Notes under the pieces: generated by a model
Databases searched by the model: none
The model's input: only the letters and a program-made list of their open reading frames with translations
Told to the model about the DNA's origin: nothing
Shown: piece after piece, positions 46,526-58,459 of the stretch
Numbering within the stretch: the stretch's first letter is position 1
How the letters are laid out: each line of letters begins with the position of its first letter
NCBI RefSeq assembly: GCF_022201045.2
Contig: NC_068561.1
Location: forward strand, 25,550,501-25,614,500
Direction: 5' to 3'
Source: Citrus sinensis
Taxonomy: Eukaryota > Streptophyta > Magnoliopsida > Sapindales > Rutaceae
Length of the DNA: 64,000 bases
Position numbers and translations under genes: made by a program

Positions 46526-47388
46526 ATCAATGAAAAAGATCGGATCAGTGAACTACCACACGAAATCTTGCACCAAGTACTCTCTTCCATTACAACAAAA
46601 TCAGCAATTCAAACAAGCATTCTATCTAAAAGATGGCAACATCTCTGGAAATTCACCTCCACTGTCCACTTTTGTAATTCTTTCCCATATCATCCCTTCA
46701 GGATGGTCCATTACAGCTTTGTAGACCAAATCCTAGACCACCACCGGAGCTCCAAAATTTCATCGTAGACGCCACCGTCCGCGTTGGTTTCTACTCTAAC
46801 ACAGCCCCAAGTTTGGTTGAGTTTGCCCTAGCACACCACGTTCAAGTCCTTGTATTAAATTTCAAAACCTCCCCACTTCCTGATACGGCCTTTGATTTCA
46901 CATTTTCATCCTACATAAATAACTGATCATTGAAGCAAATATCTCTTGGTTGTGCAAATATCAATCCTCCATTAGGGTGTCAGGGATTTGCTTCTCTTAA
47001 ATCTCTCAGGCTCTGGCGTTGTAAGCTTAGTGATGAGATTACACGTGAAACGTTGCTCAAATGTGAGCTTCTTGAGAGTCTAATAATTGATAAGTGTAGA
47101 GAACTTAAGCATGTGAAGATTTTTGGTTGGGCCACGGCTTAAGCATGTTACATTTGTTCGGAGGCCACAAAGATATACATTGGTGGAAGTTAATAATGCT
47201 CCGAATTTGATTGCTCTGAATTGTGGAAGTGGAAAGTTTATTTGTTTAGGCCACTTGCCTTGCCTTGCTGAAGCCAATCTTTTTCTTGATTCTTCGGATA
47301 ACGTCATTGGTATTGATGTTGTGAAAGCATTGCTTGATGAAAAACTTTCTCATGTTGAGCCTCTTGGCGTAGATTATTGGCTCCTTAG
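46526..47388 (+). pseudogene. F-box/LRR gene, broken
   Basis: The F-box reads DRISELPHEILHQVLSSITT followed by SILSKRWQHLWKF from about 46538, as in plant F-box/LRR (FBD-like) proteins that recruit substrates to SCF ubiquitin ligases. Downstream, LRR-like text (FASLKSLRLWRCKLSDEI and LLESLIIDKCRELKHVKIF, then NAPNLIALNCGSGKFICL) is recognisable. The frame shifts near 46750, meets a TGA at 46924-46926 and shifts again near 47125. There is no in-frame ATG just before the F-box; the frame runs back into the TA repeat. The text ends at a donor-like AGG/GTAATG (47388). It cannot make a full protein as sequenced. Confidence 0.8.
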
Positions 47389-47939
47389 GGTAATGATTCC
47401 TAACTTATCTTTTTTGTCTTTTTTTTTTTTAACACTTTTTCTCATGTTATGGTAAGTGGCATTCTTACAATTTGCTTATAGTTTATTCACAATTAAAATA
47501 CTGTTTAAAAAGAATCTGAGAATTATGCTGCATGTCCTGACGCTCTGGCTCACAACTGATCATCTTTACTTTTTTTATATATATTTAAAAAATTATGTTT
47601 TTTATTTTATAAATTTAAAAGACAAGAAAATTGAATAAACCCACATTCCATGCCATAGACTTGGGTTATTTGTTCAGGTAAATGCTTTTATAAATTAGGA
47701 GTGTATTTTTTTCTTGTTTTATTTTTTAAGGCAATTGTGCTGAAAATTTGCTTGTAATTTTATTATCTCATCTGGATGTAATTAAACATGCAAAATCTGA
47801 ATTTTTTTTTAAAGAAATTGCAAAACTTTTCTCATCGAGTTTACTAATCTTATGTATTTCTTCATGTGGGCAAATATATTGAAATTTGCAAATTTTCGGC
47901 CTAAGAGCAATCAACAAATGCTAAACTAATGGACAGCTT

Positions 47940-48545
47940 CCAGGAGCCTCAAGAATTTTTGCCCGGCCCATTTCTATGGGCTTTGGCTCGGCCTCTACAT
48001 GAAGAGCCAGGACAAGGACTTTAGGGAAAAAAGTCTGGACCAAGCTTAAACTCTCTATTTTTAAAAAAATATTAAAAATTAAAATTTAGAATATAATGAA
48101 AAAATTAAAAAAGGAAAATAAAGGTTTAAATCACTAATTTATATAACAATAATGAATCAAAAATTTTAAAATTTTAATATTAAACTCTATTTTAGGTGTT
48201 AATTAGTTAAGCGGGAGTCTAAATTAAAGAATCCAATATCAAAAAAATTAAATCTCTAAACTTTTATTTGCCTTATTTTCTTTATTTATTATTTTATTTT
48301 GAATTATTCATTTCTTTAATTCATTATCGGTTATAACAACTTAGTAACTATTAACTCATTTTTTAAGTTTACAAAAAATTTTAAAAAATTAAAAAAAAAA
48401 TATAAAAATCCAAGTCCGGCCCAGACCCGCACTGACCCTAGCCCTTTTACTTTCCTCTAATGAACTTGATCTTGTACTTGAAAATACTCGGTCCAAATCC
48501 GTATTTTGTCATCCTACTTTTGTTGGTTCGGACCATTAAACAAGG
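47940..48545. repeat. Probable small element, ends unclear
   Basis: An AT-rich core is bordered by GC-rich segments with GCCCGGCCC near 47961 and GTCCGGCCCAGACCC near 48413, in opposite senses, as in some small plant hAT-like elements. I could not find a target duplication. Confidence 0.3.
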
Positions 48546-48549
48546 AATA

Positions 48550-49110
48550 TAATATTGCAATGTCGTTTGCTTTCCCTAGCTGATTGTTCATTGCTTGAGA
48601 AGGTCAACATATATGTAAGTTCATTGACATAACTGTGAAAAATCTTCCTTCAATGCGTTTCAAAATACGTATGCATTTATTTTCACACAGTAAAACGTGC
48701 TGGTGTCGGAATTCAAGAATGATTACTTACTCATTCATTTACTGCTTCAAATTAATAAGTATTTGCGGTTGCGTGAGTATGATCGAGACGGAGAGACCAA
48801 ATGTTCATACACATACGGGTTCAAGGATATATACCTCAAGCTTAAAGATGGAAAAGTGAAGCCTTCTGTTGGGTTTCTGAATCAACTCAGAAAAAATTGA
48901 TTTTTATTACTTTTCAGGTTAATTATGAGATTGAGATGGAGATGACAAAACTTTTTCCTGCAAAAGATGGTGGTTTTGTTTATCACTTTTGAAGAACCTT
49001 ATGATAATGATGGGTTTGTATTACAGGGAGAGTTGTGCAAGGAAGAGATCTCCTGCTTACCTAGAGCTTCTTGTCACGCCCAAATTCTATTCGACTAAGC
49101 TTTTTATCAC
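48550..49110 (+). other. Exon-like pieces after the F-box pseudogene
   Basis: A frame at 48697-48900 reads NDYLLIHLLLQINKYLRLRE and on to GKVKPSVGFLNQLRKN and then stops; a further piece near 49028 reads CARKRSPAYLELLVTPKFYS. They could be later exons of the F-box/LRR gene or another broken gene. I do not recognise the family. Confidence 0.3.
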
Positions 49111-49269
49111 CGGTAATTAAACTTATTTCTTTTAATGTCGATATTTAGTCATTTTAAAACGTAGATTCGAGATAGACAATATTTTTTAGCTATAATTTGA
49201 TTGTTAGATAGTCTTGTCCAATCTCAATCAATATTATAAAATTTTTGGATCTCCACATTAGAAAATTTG

Positions 49270-49940
49270 AAAACTAAGGGGCTAATATTCAAGTTAGATT
49301 TTTCTTATAGTACTAAGAGAATATTATTGACTCGAGCTCGCTTGGAACCTACTGCCACTAAGTCAACTTTATAAGTACAACCTGAAGTCTATGTGGGCAA
49401 CCTGGTCTATATGAGCAACATGATTTATAGTATAGCTAAAATCTATGCCATTGACTTGGAAATCCATTAGTCTGATCTACAAGTAAGGTAGTTTGACCTA
49501 AAAATATGTTTGTCCGAATTGAAAATATGCTAGCTTAACATGAGGATTTATTAGTCAGTGGCCTATTTTTTTAGGAAAAGTATGTGTCACAATCTTCTAA
49601 ACCACCCTCAATTGACAGGCCTCAATTGACAGGCAACTACTAAAGAAAATGGTTCTGAAATTAAGGAAGTAACTACCTACAACTATGAGTCTATTTAAGT
49701 TAAAGAGGGCTTTAGAGGAAGGGGTTAACAAAATCCAATTAAGAGCTCTACAAGTTATGAACCATTCAATCATTCTACATGATCTTCAACAACATTGAAA
49801 ATCCATTGAATTCCAACATTATTTCTAGTTTTTTCAATCTATTTTTCCTTCTTATTTACCAAATATCTGACTTAAAATATCAGATAATCTATGCGAGAAC
49901 CGCATCCGACATATTCTAACCACATTCTACTGCTGACAGG
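49270..49940. repeat. Possible solo-LTR remnant
   Basis: The stretch starts TGAAAACTAAGGGGC and contains a TATTTAAG box-like word followed by AGAGGGCTTTAGAGGAAGGG, resembling the promoter and R region of plant LTRs. A short tandem CTCAATTGACAGGC repeat lies at 49609-49634. No target duplication or protein domain was found. Confidence 0.25.
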
Positions 49941-49959
49941 TATAAAAAACTACGGTTAA

Positions 49960-52470
49960 ATCGATGTTTGAATTTAGTTTCGAGCAGTTATACGCAAAAA
50001 AATAAATTCAGTTGTTAAGGTTATCTTTGGCATCTAACACTTATTGTTTTTGTAACATGCTGCTGATTTCTCCACGGCATTAATCCCAAACTGCAGCATC
50101 GTTGTTAGTTCCTAAAATCAAAACTGGCTGACGGGCACATGCATTAGTGATGAGATTATTTCACTGCTTTAATTGGGGTCATCTAAAATTAAAAAAAAAA
50201 AAGTATTCAATTCTCTTGCTTCCAAGCTCCAATTGGGCTTTCAAGTGACACAACCAATTTCTAACTAGCCAGTAGCCCAGCCACTTCACTGCCACTTGTT
50301 ATAAAAACAATCAATCAAAATCAGTAAGCGGTGACACTAATTTTTGTTGGTTTCGGGACTGTGATTTTTGTAGAATCAATGTTGCATAATTTCAGTCGTT
50401 ACTCGTTACAGCTAATCTCAGTAATGGCATGCAATTGGCATCAATCTAACCGTTAGTTACAAGACACACGCCTTAAATGAACACCCCGTACATAACATCA
50501 TTAATGGACCCAATGAAAATGGATTCGACACGATAAGTTGGAATTCCCCGTCGTATCACTCTGATTGCCAACCAGCTGGCTCACACTTTCAACCATTACA
50601 TGTGCATCCATCCTTATTTTCTCTCCCTTGCCATCACTGAAAGAATGGACCTACTTAGATTTGCACTCTTATTCTGAAATTAAATTCTCCATTATTTTGC
50701 TGCAATATACTAATAACGTTGGAACTTGCAACCCATTTAAATTTTAATTTTAGATAAATAGATGGACGTTTACTTGTAAAGATCTCCAAAAAAGACAATT
50801 ATTATCATCATAACAAAACCCAATTAGGAAATTAATTGCTTTGTATTAAATTTAGAGACGCACGCCGGCAGGCGTTCTTCGCCCTCACAATTTTACTCTG
50901 GACTTAAGCTCTCTTTATTTTCGTTCAAAACACTTCTACCTTTGAAAAAAATCTAGTAGGTTTAACATATATCCACTTGATTAATTAAAGGCAACTTTAG
51001 GATTAGAAGCTCTATTCGGAATCAATTTTGCTAACTGGAAATGTGATTTGTGATAGAAGGTTAGGCTCAACCCAAATAAGCAAAAGGACCCATAATGCTG
51101 AAGTAACGTCGGACAACATCAAATCTTGCAATACAGCTTGGTTAGATGCCGACTTGCCAACAACTTCTTTTTACTGAAATTTTAAGATATTATTAGCATG
51201 TCTCTTAAGTATCAAATCATATGTGTAAGCTTCCTACTGCTTAATAATAACAACACTCATATACTTGGCCGAGATTATTTTATGGTTTGCCAACTGCAGT
51301 TTTTAAGTTATAATACTAAAATATTTGATAAATGCTTGTTACTTTAATTTGAAAGTTAAGTTAATTTGAATCCGTACTTGTATAATAAAAAAAAAAACCT
51401 ATAATATTTTTTTATGTTTGTATTAAAATTTAAAATCATATAACCACACACTATCAACTTTATTTATAACTGAAGTTCCCCCCCCTCCCCCCCACAACTC
51501 ACAATGGATATGACTTAAAAGTTATAACACTTCAATATCAAACTTTAATAAGTCTTTATCAGTGCAAATATTTCTCTGTTAACAAGTTTGGAAAAATTTA
51601 TATAACGGTTTAAAAGTCCTGAACATTTACCAACGTATAACTATTAAGAATATCCGTATTTTACATTTTGCATGCGTGAGCATTTGAGAGTTTGACTATC
51701 TAGCTAAGAGGGAAAATTTTCAATAAAAAAATTGTTTTATCTATTCAATCAGAAAGACGAAATCTATGAGCTCAATCTTTAATATTTGGAATTTTAACTC
51801 TTATATATAGTCATTTTTTTATTTATTGCAAACATGCATTTCATTCTTTAAAAGACATGAATTTCTTACTAAAAATATCAAACTCTTATTATTATATAAA
51901 AGATATGAATTTCTTTTTGATTTCATAACAAATATAACTTGTTGGTTCGTTTTCATTCTGCAGATACTGTAATTATGATCCTCTACAATTTGCATGAATC
52001 CAGTTGTGTTATTTTTCTGCTTTTACATGCGTCGGTGCCTTCTCTTATTTTCGATTTAATTCAATCAAAAGTCACCAAATTTATTTTTCACAGTCATATA
52101 CTTTAACAAGGTTAAGCAATGTTCCGTTGGTACGTAGAAAAACCCTTCAATTGCGAAATTATAATAATAACAACTATTGCTGTTTCTCCAACATATATAT
52201 CAATTAGGTAGATGATTTATTACCAATACTTGTTAATATGTCCAACATAAAATTGAAAAAAATTTGAAATTGAGGTGCTATATATATTCGTTAAAGAGTT
52301 CTTTTTCATCACGAGTATCAACGCATTTTAAAATAGAGATTTGAAATTAAACAGTGTTATCTAACTTCGTTAGTTACGAGTTTTACGAAAACTGTTGCGA
52401 GACAGACTGAAATTTTTACCTTTCACATTGCACAAATTGAGCTTAGGAACAAAAGGAGAATATAACAGCT
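49960..52470. other. AT-rich intergenic DNA, no gene seen
   Basis: Only short unsupported frames. A C-rich tract lies at 51478-51494. Confidence 0.5.

Positions 52471-52475
<5 letters not shown>

Positions 52476-52522
<47 letters not shown>
52476..52522. repeat. TA microsatellite downstream of the expansin gene
   Basis: About 23 TA units, roughly 300 bases past the expansin stop codon. Confidence 0.9.
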
Positions 52523-52526
<4 letters not shown>

Positions 52527-52816
52527 CATTTACCATACAAAAGCATTAAGGCAATAACAAAATGCTTTCCACTATAGCACTTCTCAAATACATTTTATGT
52601 ATTGGAACCTGCTTTTAAGCAGAATTTCTATCACTTCTCTTTTATCTCCCAGCAGCAGCCACTCAAGTCAAAAGCATGAAAAAACTGCATGCAAACACTC
52701 TCATAAATGGTACTAAAGCACATAAGGGCCAATTCAGAATTAATTTTGTACGCACCCATATCGCTAGAGCTAATTAAAAATACTAAAAGGGTTGCTTGAT
52801 TTTAACTTAATTAAGC

Positions 52817-54009
52817 CTAATATCGAAATTGTCTGCCGGTATAAGTCTGCCCAAATGACCACTTAGGAGGGGCAACATTGTAAGAAACAACACTGTGGCC
52901 ATTACTTGTGGTCACAACAAAAGAGAGGCTTTGTCCATTAAGATACGAGTTGCTTTGCCAGTTTTGGCCCCAGTTTCTCGACATCGGTTGCCATCTAGTC
53001 CTTGAACCTTTGATGGATACAGCACGCACGTCACCAGCTCCACCCACGTTTGTTATTAGAACTAAATTGAAGTAAGAATGGCCATTGATTGTGAACCTTA
53101 TGCCCCCATTTCTCTTGCATCTCACCCTGAAAAAGTTTGCATAAAGTCAGGTTTAACAGCTTAAGCCGGTCGTTGAAGATCTGAAAATTAGTAAATAATG
53201 CAAGACTGATACCAAATGATTAAGCCTGAATATGGCTCACAAAAATTAAACAGTTTTTACCAAGCCTCTTTAGCGTACAAGATTGACATCAAACATGCTT
53301 CTCACACAAAAGGCGAAAGTAGAGACCTATGCAAACATATTGGAGTACTTGAAAAGACCTTTTAGTTAGCGGTGAAACAAACATTTTTGTTCCATAAGGA
53401 ACCATAATGAAAAATAACAAACTCAAGGCGAGCATAAGACAAAAACTGTAATTAACTGTAACGGTTAGAACATAATATTTACATATGTTTCATTTCAAAC
53501 ACTTACCTTCTGTAGATTACAGGAACAATACCAGCTCTATACTGGGCAATGTGTTGGAAGACAGGCTGAGAGAGATCAAAGTGGTGGTTAGGAGGATCAC
53601 ACCAGCCTCCAGGAGGGCAAAAGTTAGTGGCAGTGACAATGATGGAGCCACGCAGGCACCATTGCGGGTCATTAGCGCACATAATTTGAAAGCAAGCTCC
53701 ACAACTTAGGCCATTGTTGAACAAAGCAGTGCTAAGTGCTGCGGTATTAGTACCATAACCTTGGCTGTACAAATTGCCGTACCCACAAGCGCCCCCTAAA
53801 AGAAAAGTTACCAAAATACAATCACCACATTGAAATTTTACTACAACTTACATACTTCAGTTTTGTTATGTGACATTTTACATACCCATTGTGCCAGAAG
53901 CATCACCACCTCCATAGAAAGTTGCATGAGCATTAATCCAACCTCCATAACCTTGAACGGATGAGACCAATGAGAGAAACCCAACACAAAGAATCACCCA
54001 AAGAGCCAT
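52817..54009 (-). CDS. EXPA: Alpha-expansin with shortened loop
   Basis: Exons (minus): 54009-53886, 53795-53507 and 53126-52817, GT-AG introns, 240 residues. Residues 1-20 ([20 protein letters not shown]) are a signal peptide, so the protein is secreted to the wall. Domain 1 has [20 protein letters not shown], the conserved cysteines and the HFD motif ([10 protein letters not shown]). Domain 2 holds [20 protein letters not shown] and ends [15 protein letters not shown]. Expansins loosen cellulose-xyloglucan contacts without hydrolysis. Overall it resembles the EXPA1/EXPA10 group. The segment [12 protein letters not shown] lacks about eight residues that alpha-expansins normally have between CPP and GGWCNPP, which explains the short length (usual 248-250). 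Splice sites and reading frame are intact, so it looks like a working gene with an in-frame deletion. Confidence 0.92.
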
Positions 54010-54156
54010 TTTTTTTTCCTGCAAAATATGGCATATTAGTACTAGAATGTAACATAGTACTGTAACTAATGACTAACTATATAGTATGATTAAATTGGGA
54101 GAGAAGGCAAGAAAATGAACCTTTGAAGGAGAGTTTGTTTGAGGAAATGAAAGCTT

Positions 54157-54172
54157 GAGGGGAAATAAATAG
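54157..54172 (-). promoter_or_regulatory. TATA-like box of the expansin gene
   Basis: Minus strand CTATTTATTTCCCC, about 150 bases before the ATG. Confidence 0.3.
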
Positions 54173-54299
54173 AGTTAGAGGGAAGTCAACATCAAACAGG
54201 ACTGACAACCTGACAATTATCTTTGAGCCTGTTGGGAACATGCAAATGGTAACAGTAAGTTGTTTTTGAGACTGTGATTTTTGTAGAAACAATGTGGTT

Positions 54300-57200
54300 T
54301 TCTTAATGAGGGCTTGCTAGTGGTTTTGGGGCTTCAAGGCTCAAACCGCGTGGTTTTGAAGCTGTCCAGTGTCCTTTTTGAGAAATGCCATGAAAATGAA
54401 TGTGGTTTTAAGTGAATATGGCATAGAGCTTTAGAAAATTTGAGCTCTAGATGTAGACAGACAAAATGGGACTGGCTCACATTAGTGTAAATGGAGAAAT
54501 ACTTGTGAGGGATATAGCCTGAATAGACCTCTCAAAAAAATATGTTAGTCACTTAAAATGTCGCGAGTAAAACTTGGGTAGGGCATACGCATTGCAGATA
54601 TGACCATCCAATACATTTTGACATATATACACTTAATTTGAAATTAACCAATTATAATGAAAATAAAAATAATAAGTTGAAACACATGACAAGAAGATTG
54701 CTGTAAAAACATGCATTGTCTTTTGAATCACTGGAAATGGTTCATGCTGAAATTGTTACTTTGCAATAAGAATATTGCAGCGACTTTAGAACTTATCCAA
54801 ATCTTTTTGTAACTACTTGTTCATACACTGTAGGAGTAGGATATCGGTTGCTGTAGCCTGTAAAGCTAGACCTTCACGGTTTTTGTTTTCGAAAAACCTG
54901 TAAAGGAATCATAATGCACTAATTTTTTGCATTATTGGTTGGGAGGAGTATGATAGCTTTGGATGCAAATTTAATAGGAGCCGTGTAGCATTCTTCTTTT
55001 GATACTACATGGTAAAATTTGAGAATTCAGTGAAGATATATTGATGAATTAAAGGTATGAGAAAGCTGATATATTCCCTAGTTATAAAGTCTTTAACTCT
55101 AAAGTGTCCATGCGGTCTATATCTGTGTGGTGACATTGCTATTAAATGCCATTCATGGAAGTGGACTTGATAATGGGATAAGTGCACATGTATGATGTTC
55201 TTGTGTTTGATGAATAGCTTGATCTGATTGAGAAATGGTGCCGTCTCATTTATTATACTAAAAATGATGAGCGGAAATTGTAATTTGCCTTCCCACTAGT
55301 TCTTTTTTGGATCTGATTTAGAGCTCATCAAAACAAAATTATAATAAAAAATATTACTTCATAATCTAATTTTAATTTGATTGTAAAGAACCCAGATAAT
55401 AAAAATGAGGGGTTAAATCCGTTGATTGAAGTTCTGATCAATATGAAAAGGAGATGCTGTGATTGGTAATTCAAAATATAGCGAGATTTCTATCTAGAAC
55501 CTCCACAAAATTGCCGCGGTAACTGGGTTTTGGGCTCTCTCTTATCAACTTTCACTGAGGATTCACCAAAGCTATGTGTAGGGCCAGCACTGTCCATCTC
55601 TCATTAAGTGGCGCACAACTCTTGCAGCTTTTTTGCATAACAACAAAACGTTTTCTTATGGTAATAAAGATTTTGATTCTGTGTGCTTCAAAACCTTTTG
55701 CTGCTTTGAAGCTATAATGGGTCATGGGTGAGTAGCATTGAAAAGAACCAGTATAGTGGGTGGAAATATGACCAATTTTCTGATCAATACTTTAAATTGT
55801 GGTTACTTTAAGATGTCCATGAGATGAGCCTAAATATTACAACAACTCATTACTATCATTTTCACATATTGGGTGTGTCTCGTTTAGGATTTAATGTTTT
55901 TTCAATGAACATCGCTAACTAATTTAATGTTGTCATTTGTCAATGACCATCGCTAACTAACTAAACTTTTTATCCCACTGATGAAAATTCTAAGGCCAAA
56001 TGCATAAGTTGCTTCATGACCATGGTCCCATATCTTTTTGCGCTAACAGAGGATCAGATTTTGAAGAAAAGAAGTCACTTCTTGATTTATTAAAAGAGAG
56101 AAGGTTGATTTTGAATTAATAATTTCATGAAACTCCATTATCAATGGAGACTTTGCCTAGTCAAGTGCAAAGAGACATATCTTTTAGACTAGATTAGGTG
56201 GGACATAACATGCTTATGCTTGAAAACTGACTGCTCTTGTGACAAATTTCGTTGCTTGATTTGAGAACCTTAAGAGGAAGTGTGAAAAACGCTTCTCATC
56301 AGAAATTAATAATAAAAGCATGGACATCCAGGTGTTTGGTAAATAATTAGTTTTACAGGCCACTCATTTATAATTAAGAGCTGGTGATTCTATTTCATAG
56401 TGGCCACAACATTTTACGTTTTTAGATTAGATGGGAATCAACTTGTTCATATATTTACAACGAATCATGGGGCCAAGCCTTTTGGGGGCATTCTGAAATA
56501 TAGCTTTCAGCATACATGCAGTCAGGCAACTCATGCTCTTGCATAAATTCAGAATAAGATGCCATGATATGGACTTCAGTGGTAGCTTTAACTTTCTGAT
56601 GCAACACTCATGTGTGCTTGTTTGAACTTGAATTTTAAGAGCATGTGAAATCAAATGATCCGATCTACAACAGATGTGACATTGTCTAAATTTTCAGTGT
56701 ACATGTGCAGCAATAGCATCTCATGAAAAATTAACTTAGCGTTCATTATGTTACGCGGCAACAATTGGTTAATTATCACCTCCATGGCCAACTGAAAGAA
56801 TGTAAAACAGTAAGGGATGCAAATATGATTCTAAGAATTAGATATAGTTCTGAAGTAACAAAATTCTGGAGCTCTGTCAAATTCTTCAAAGCCGAAAACA
56901 ATTTACTGCTGCAAATTTTTACCTTATAAGCTTAGCCTAACTAGCTAGGCCTAATGTGTTGGAAGACAATTTCCGGGTAAATGTAAGCAACTTTCGGATC
57001 ACAGGATTCTCCATAATTGTTCTCAATTGCACAACTTCTGTAATATCAAAAAGTAACCAGAATCCATGCTGCAGGACTTATCTGTCCGAGAACAACGTAC
57101 ATATCACGTGTGGTTAAGATGCAAAATTGAGCGATGAAGTTGCATGAAATACATTTTGTAGCACATGCTCGTCCCCGCAGCATGTAAACTTCATCAAGTA

Positions 57201-58430
57201 TTTGGTATAGGGCCGGTATTATCATTTGAAGTCAGTAAAATTGTTTTCGTTTAGATTTATTTTTGAGTATTTCAGGTTATTTAGCTGCTGATGACTGAAC
57301 AAGCAAGCTAACATTTCAACTTTGGTACATATCCCCTTCTCTATGCAGGTGGTCTGGTCACCACCCGGCATCAATGAAACATATATCTGTATGAACGAGT
57401 TGTATATAGCACACAAGATATTGCAAAGATGATTCTAAAATCAAAAGCATGTAAAAGTGAATCTCCTTCTAGAGACTTACAATGTGGACCATGCATACTC
57501 ATAACGATGATAATCTACTCAAGGCAAAAGAAGTCCTTACCCTGCGACTCAAACATGCATCTTCCAATGTTGGGTTTCAATGTCTTATATTTCTTTTTCA
57601 TTATATAAACCCTACTCGTCGACTCTGATGTGAGATTACATAAACTGAATCCCAAGATATTTTATCAAGCATCGACATCATGAAGAACAGTAGAAGTAAA
57701 TATTTCAATTAGAAAATGTCGGTGTGCAGTTTTTATTTATTTATTTATTATTATCTTTTCCTTTTCTAGCTAGAGACAGGTTGATGCTTACAAGTCAAGT
57801 TGAAAGTGCTTGAGCTCCAGAGAGATTGATTAAAATTGCCTGCACAAGATGAAGTACATTTTTGTAACCGAGAAGGAGAACCCACACTCACATGGTAGTC
57901 ACATGGGTGCTGAAAATTTTGAACCCCCTGGACCAACTAGTGGGCCAGCCACGAAACTGAGACATCAGTAACGGGCTTTAAGTACACTGTTCGAGAAAGT
58001 CCTGAAGATGGACAAACCCATTTGGCTCATTGATCATAGAAAATTTTTTGTCTCCTACGCAACCTTACTGAGGTGTACAGCAGGGGGTGTAAATGATTTA
58101 CCGAACGATGTTACCATAAAAAATATAAAACAAATTCATTTTTCATAGATGCTTATTAAGGTTTATTTGGACAAATTACTAATTTTATTTGTTGCATTCC
58201 CTCAAAAGTTTCAAATATCAATATTAAAGATTTTCCGGTCGTAATTTATTCTGAACTGAAAAAGCTCATTTCATTGAATATCAACAAAAGATGTCATTTG
58301 GCAAACATCAGCGGACACAATCGACAAGCATAAAAAAGAACAAAAATTAAGAATTTATGTCTCTCCCAATCAACGTGCAGGCTTTGAAGAATTTTTTGAG
58401 TCAATTTCACCAGAACAATGCGAGAAGTTC
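54300..58430. other. Intergenic DNA between expansin and PTB genes, no gene seen
   Basis: Open frames are short. The minus-strand frame at 56427-56654 has no recognisable domain. No element ends found. Confidence 0.45.
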
Positions 58431-58459
58431 ATTTTAAGTAAATAAGGAAAAGATACAAC

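Noticed and set aside
56427-56654. 75-residue minus-strand frame between expansin and PTB
   Set aside because: No domain and no neighbouring exon found.
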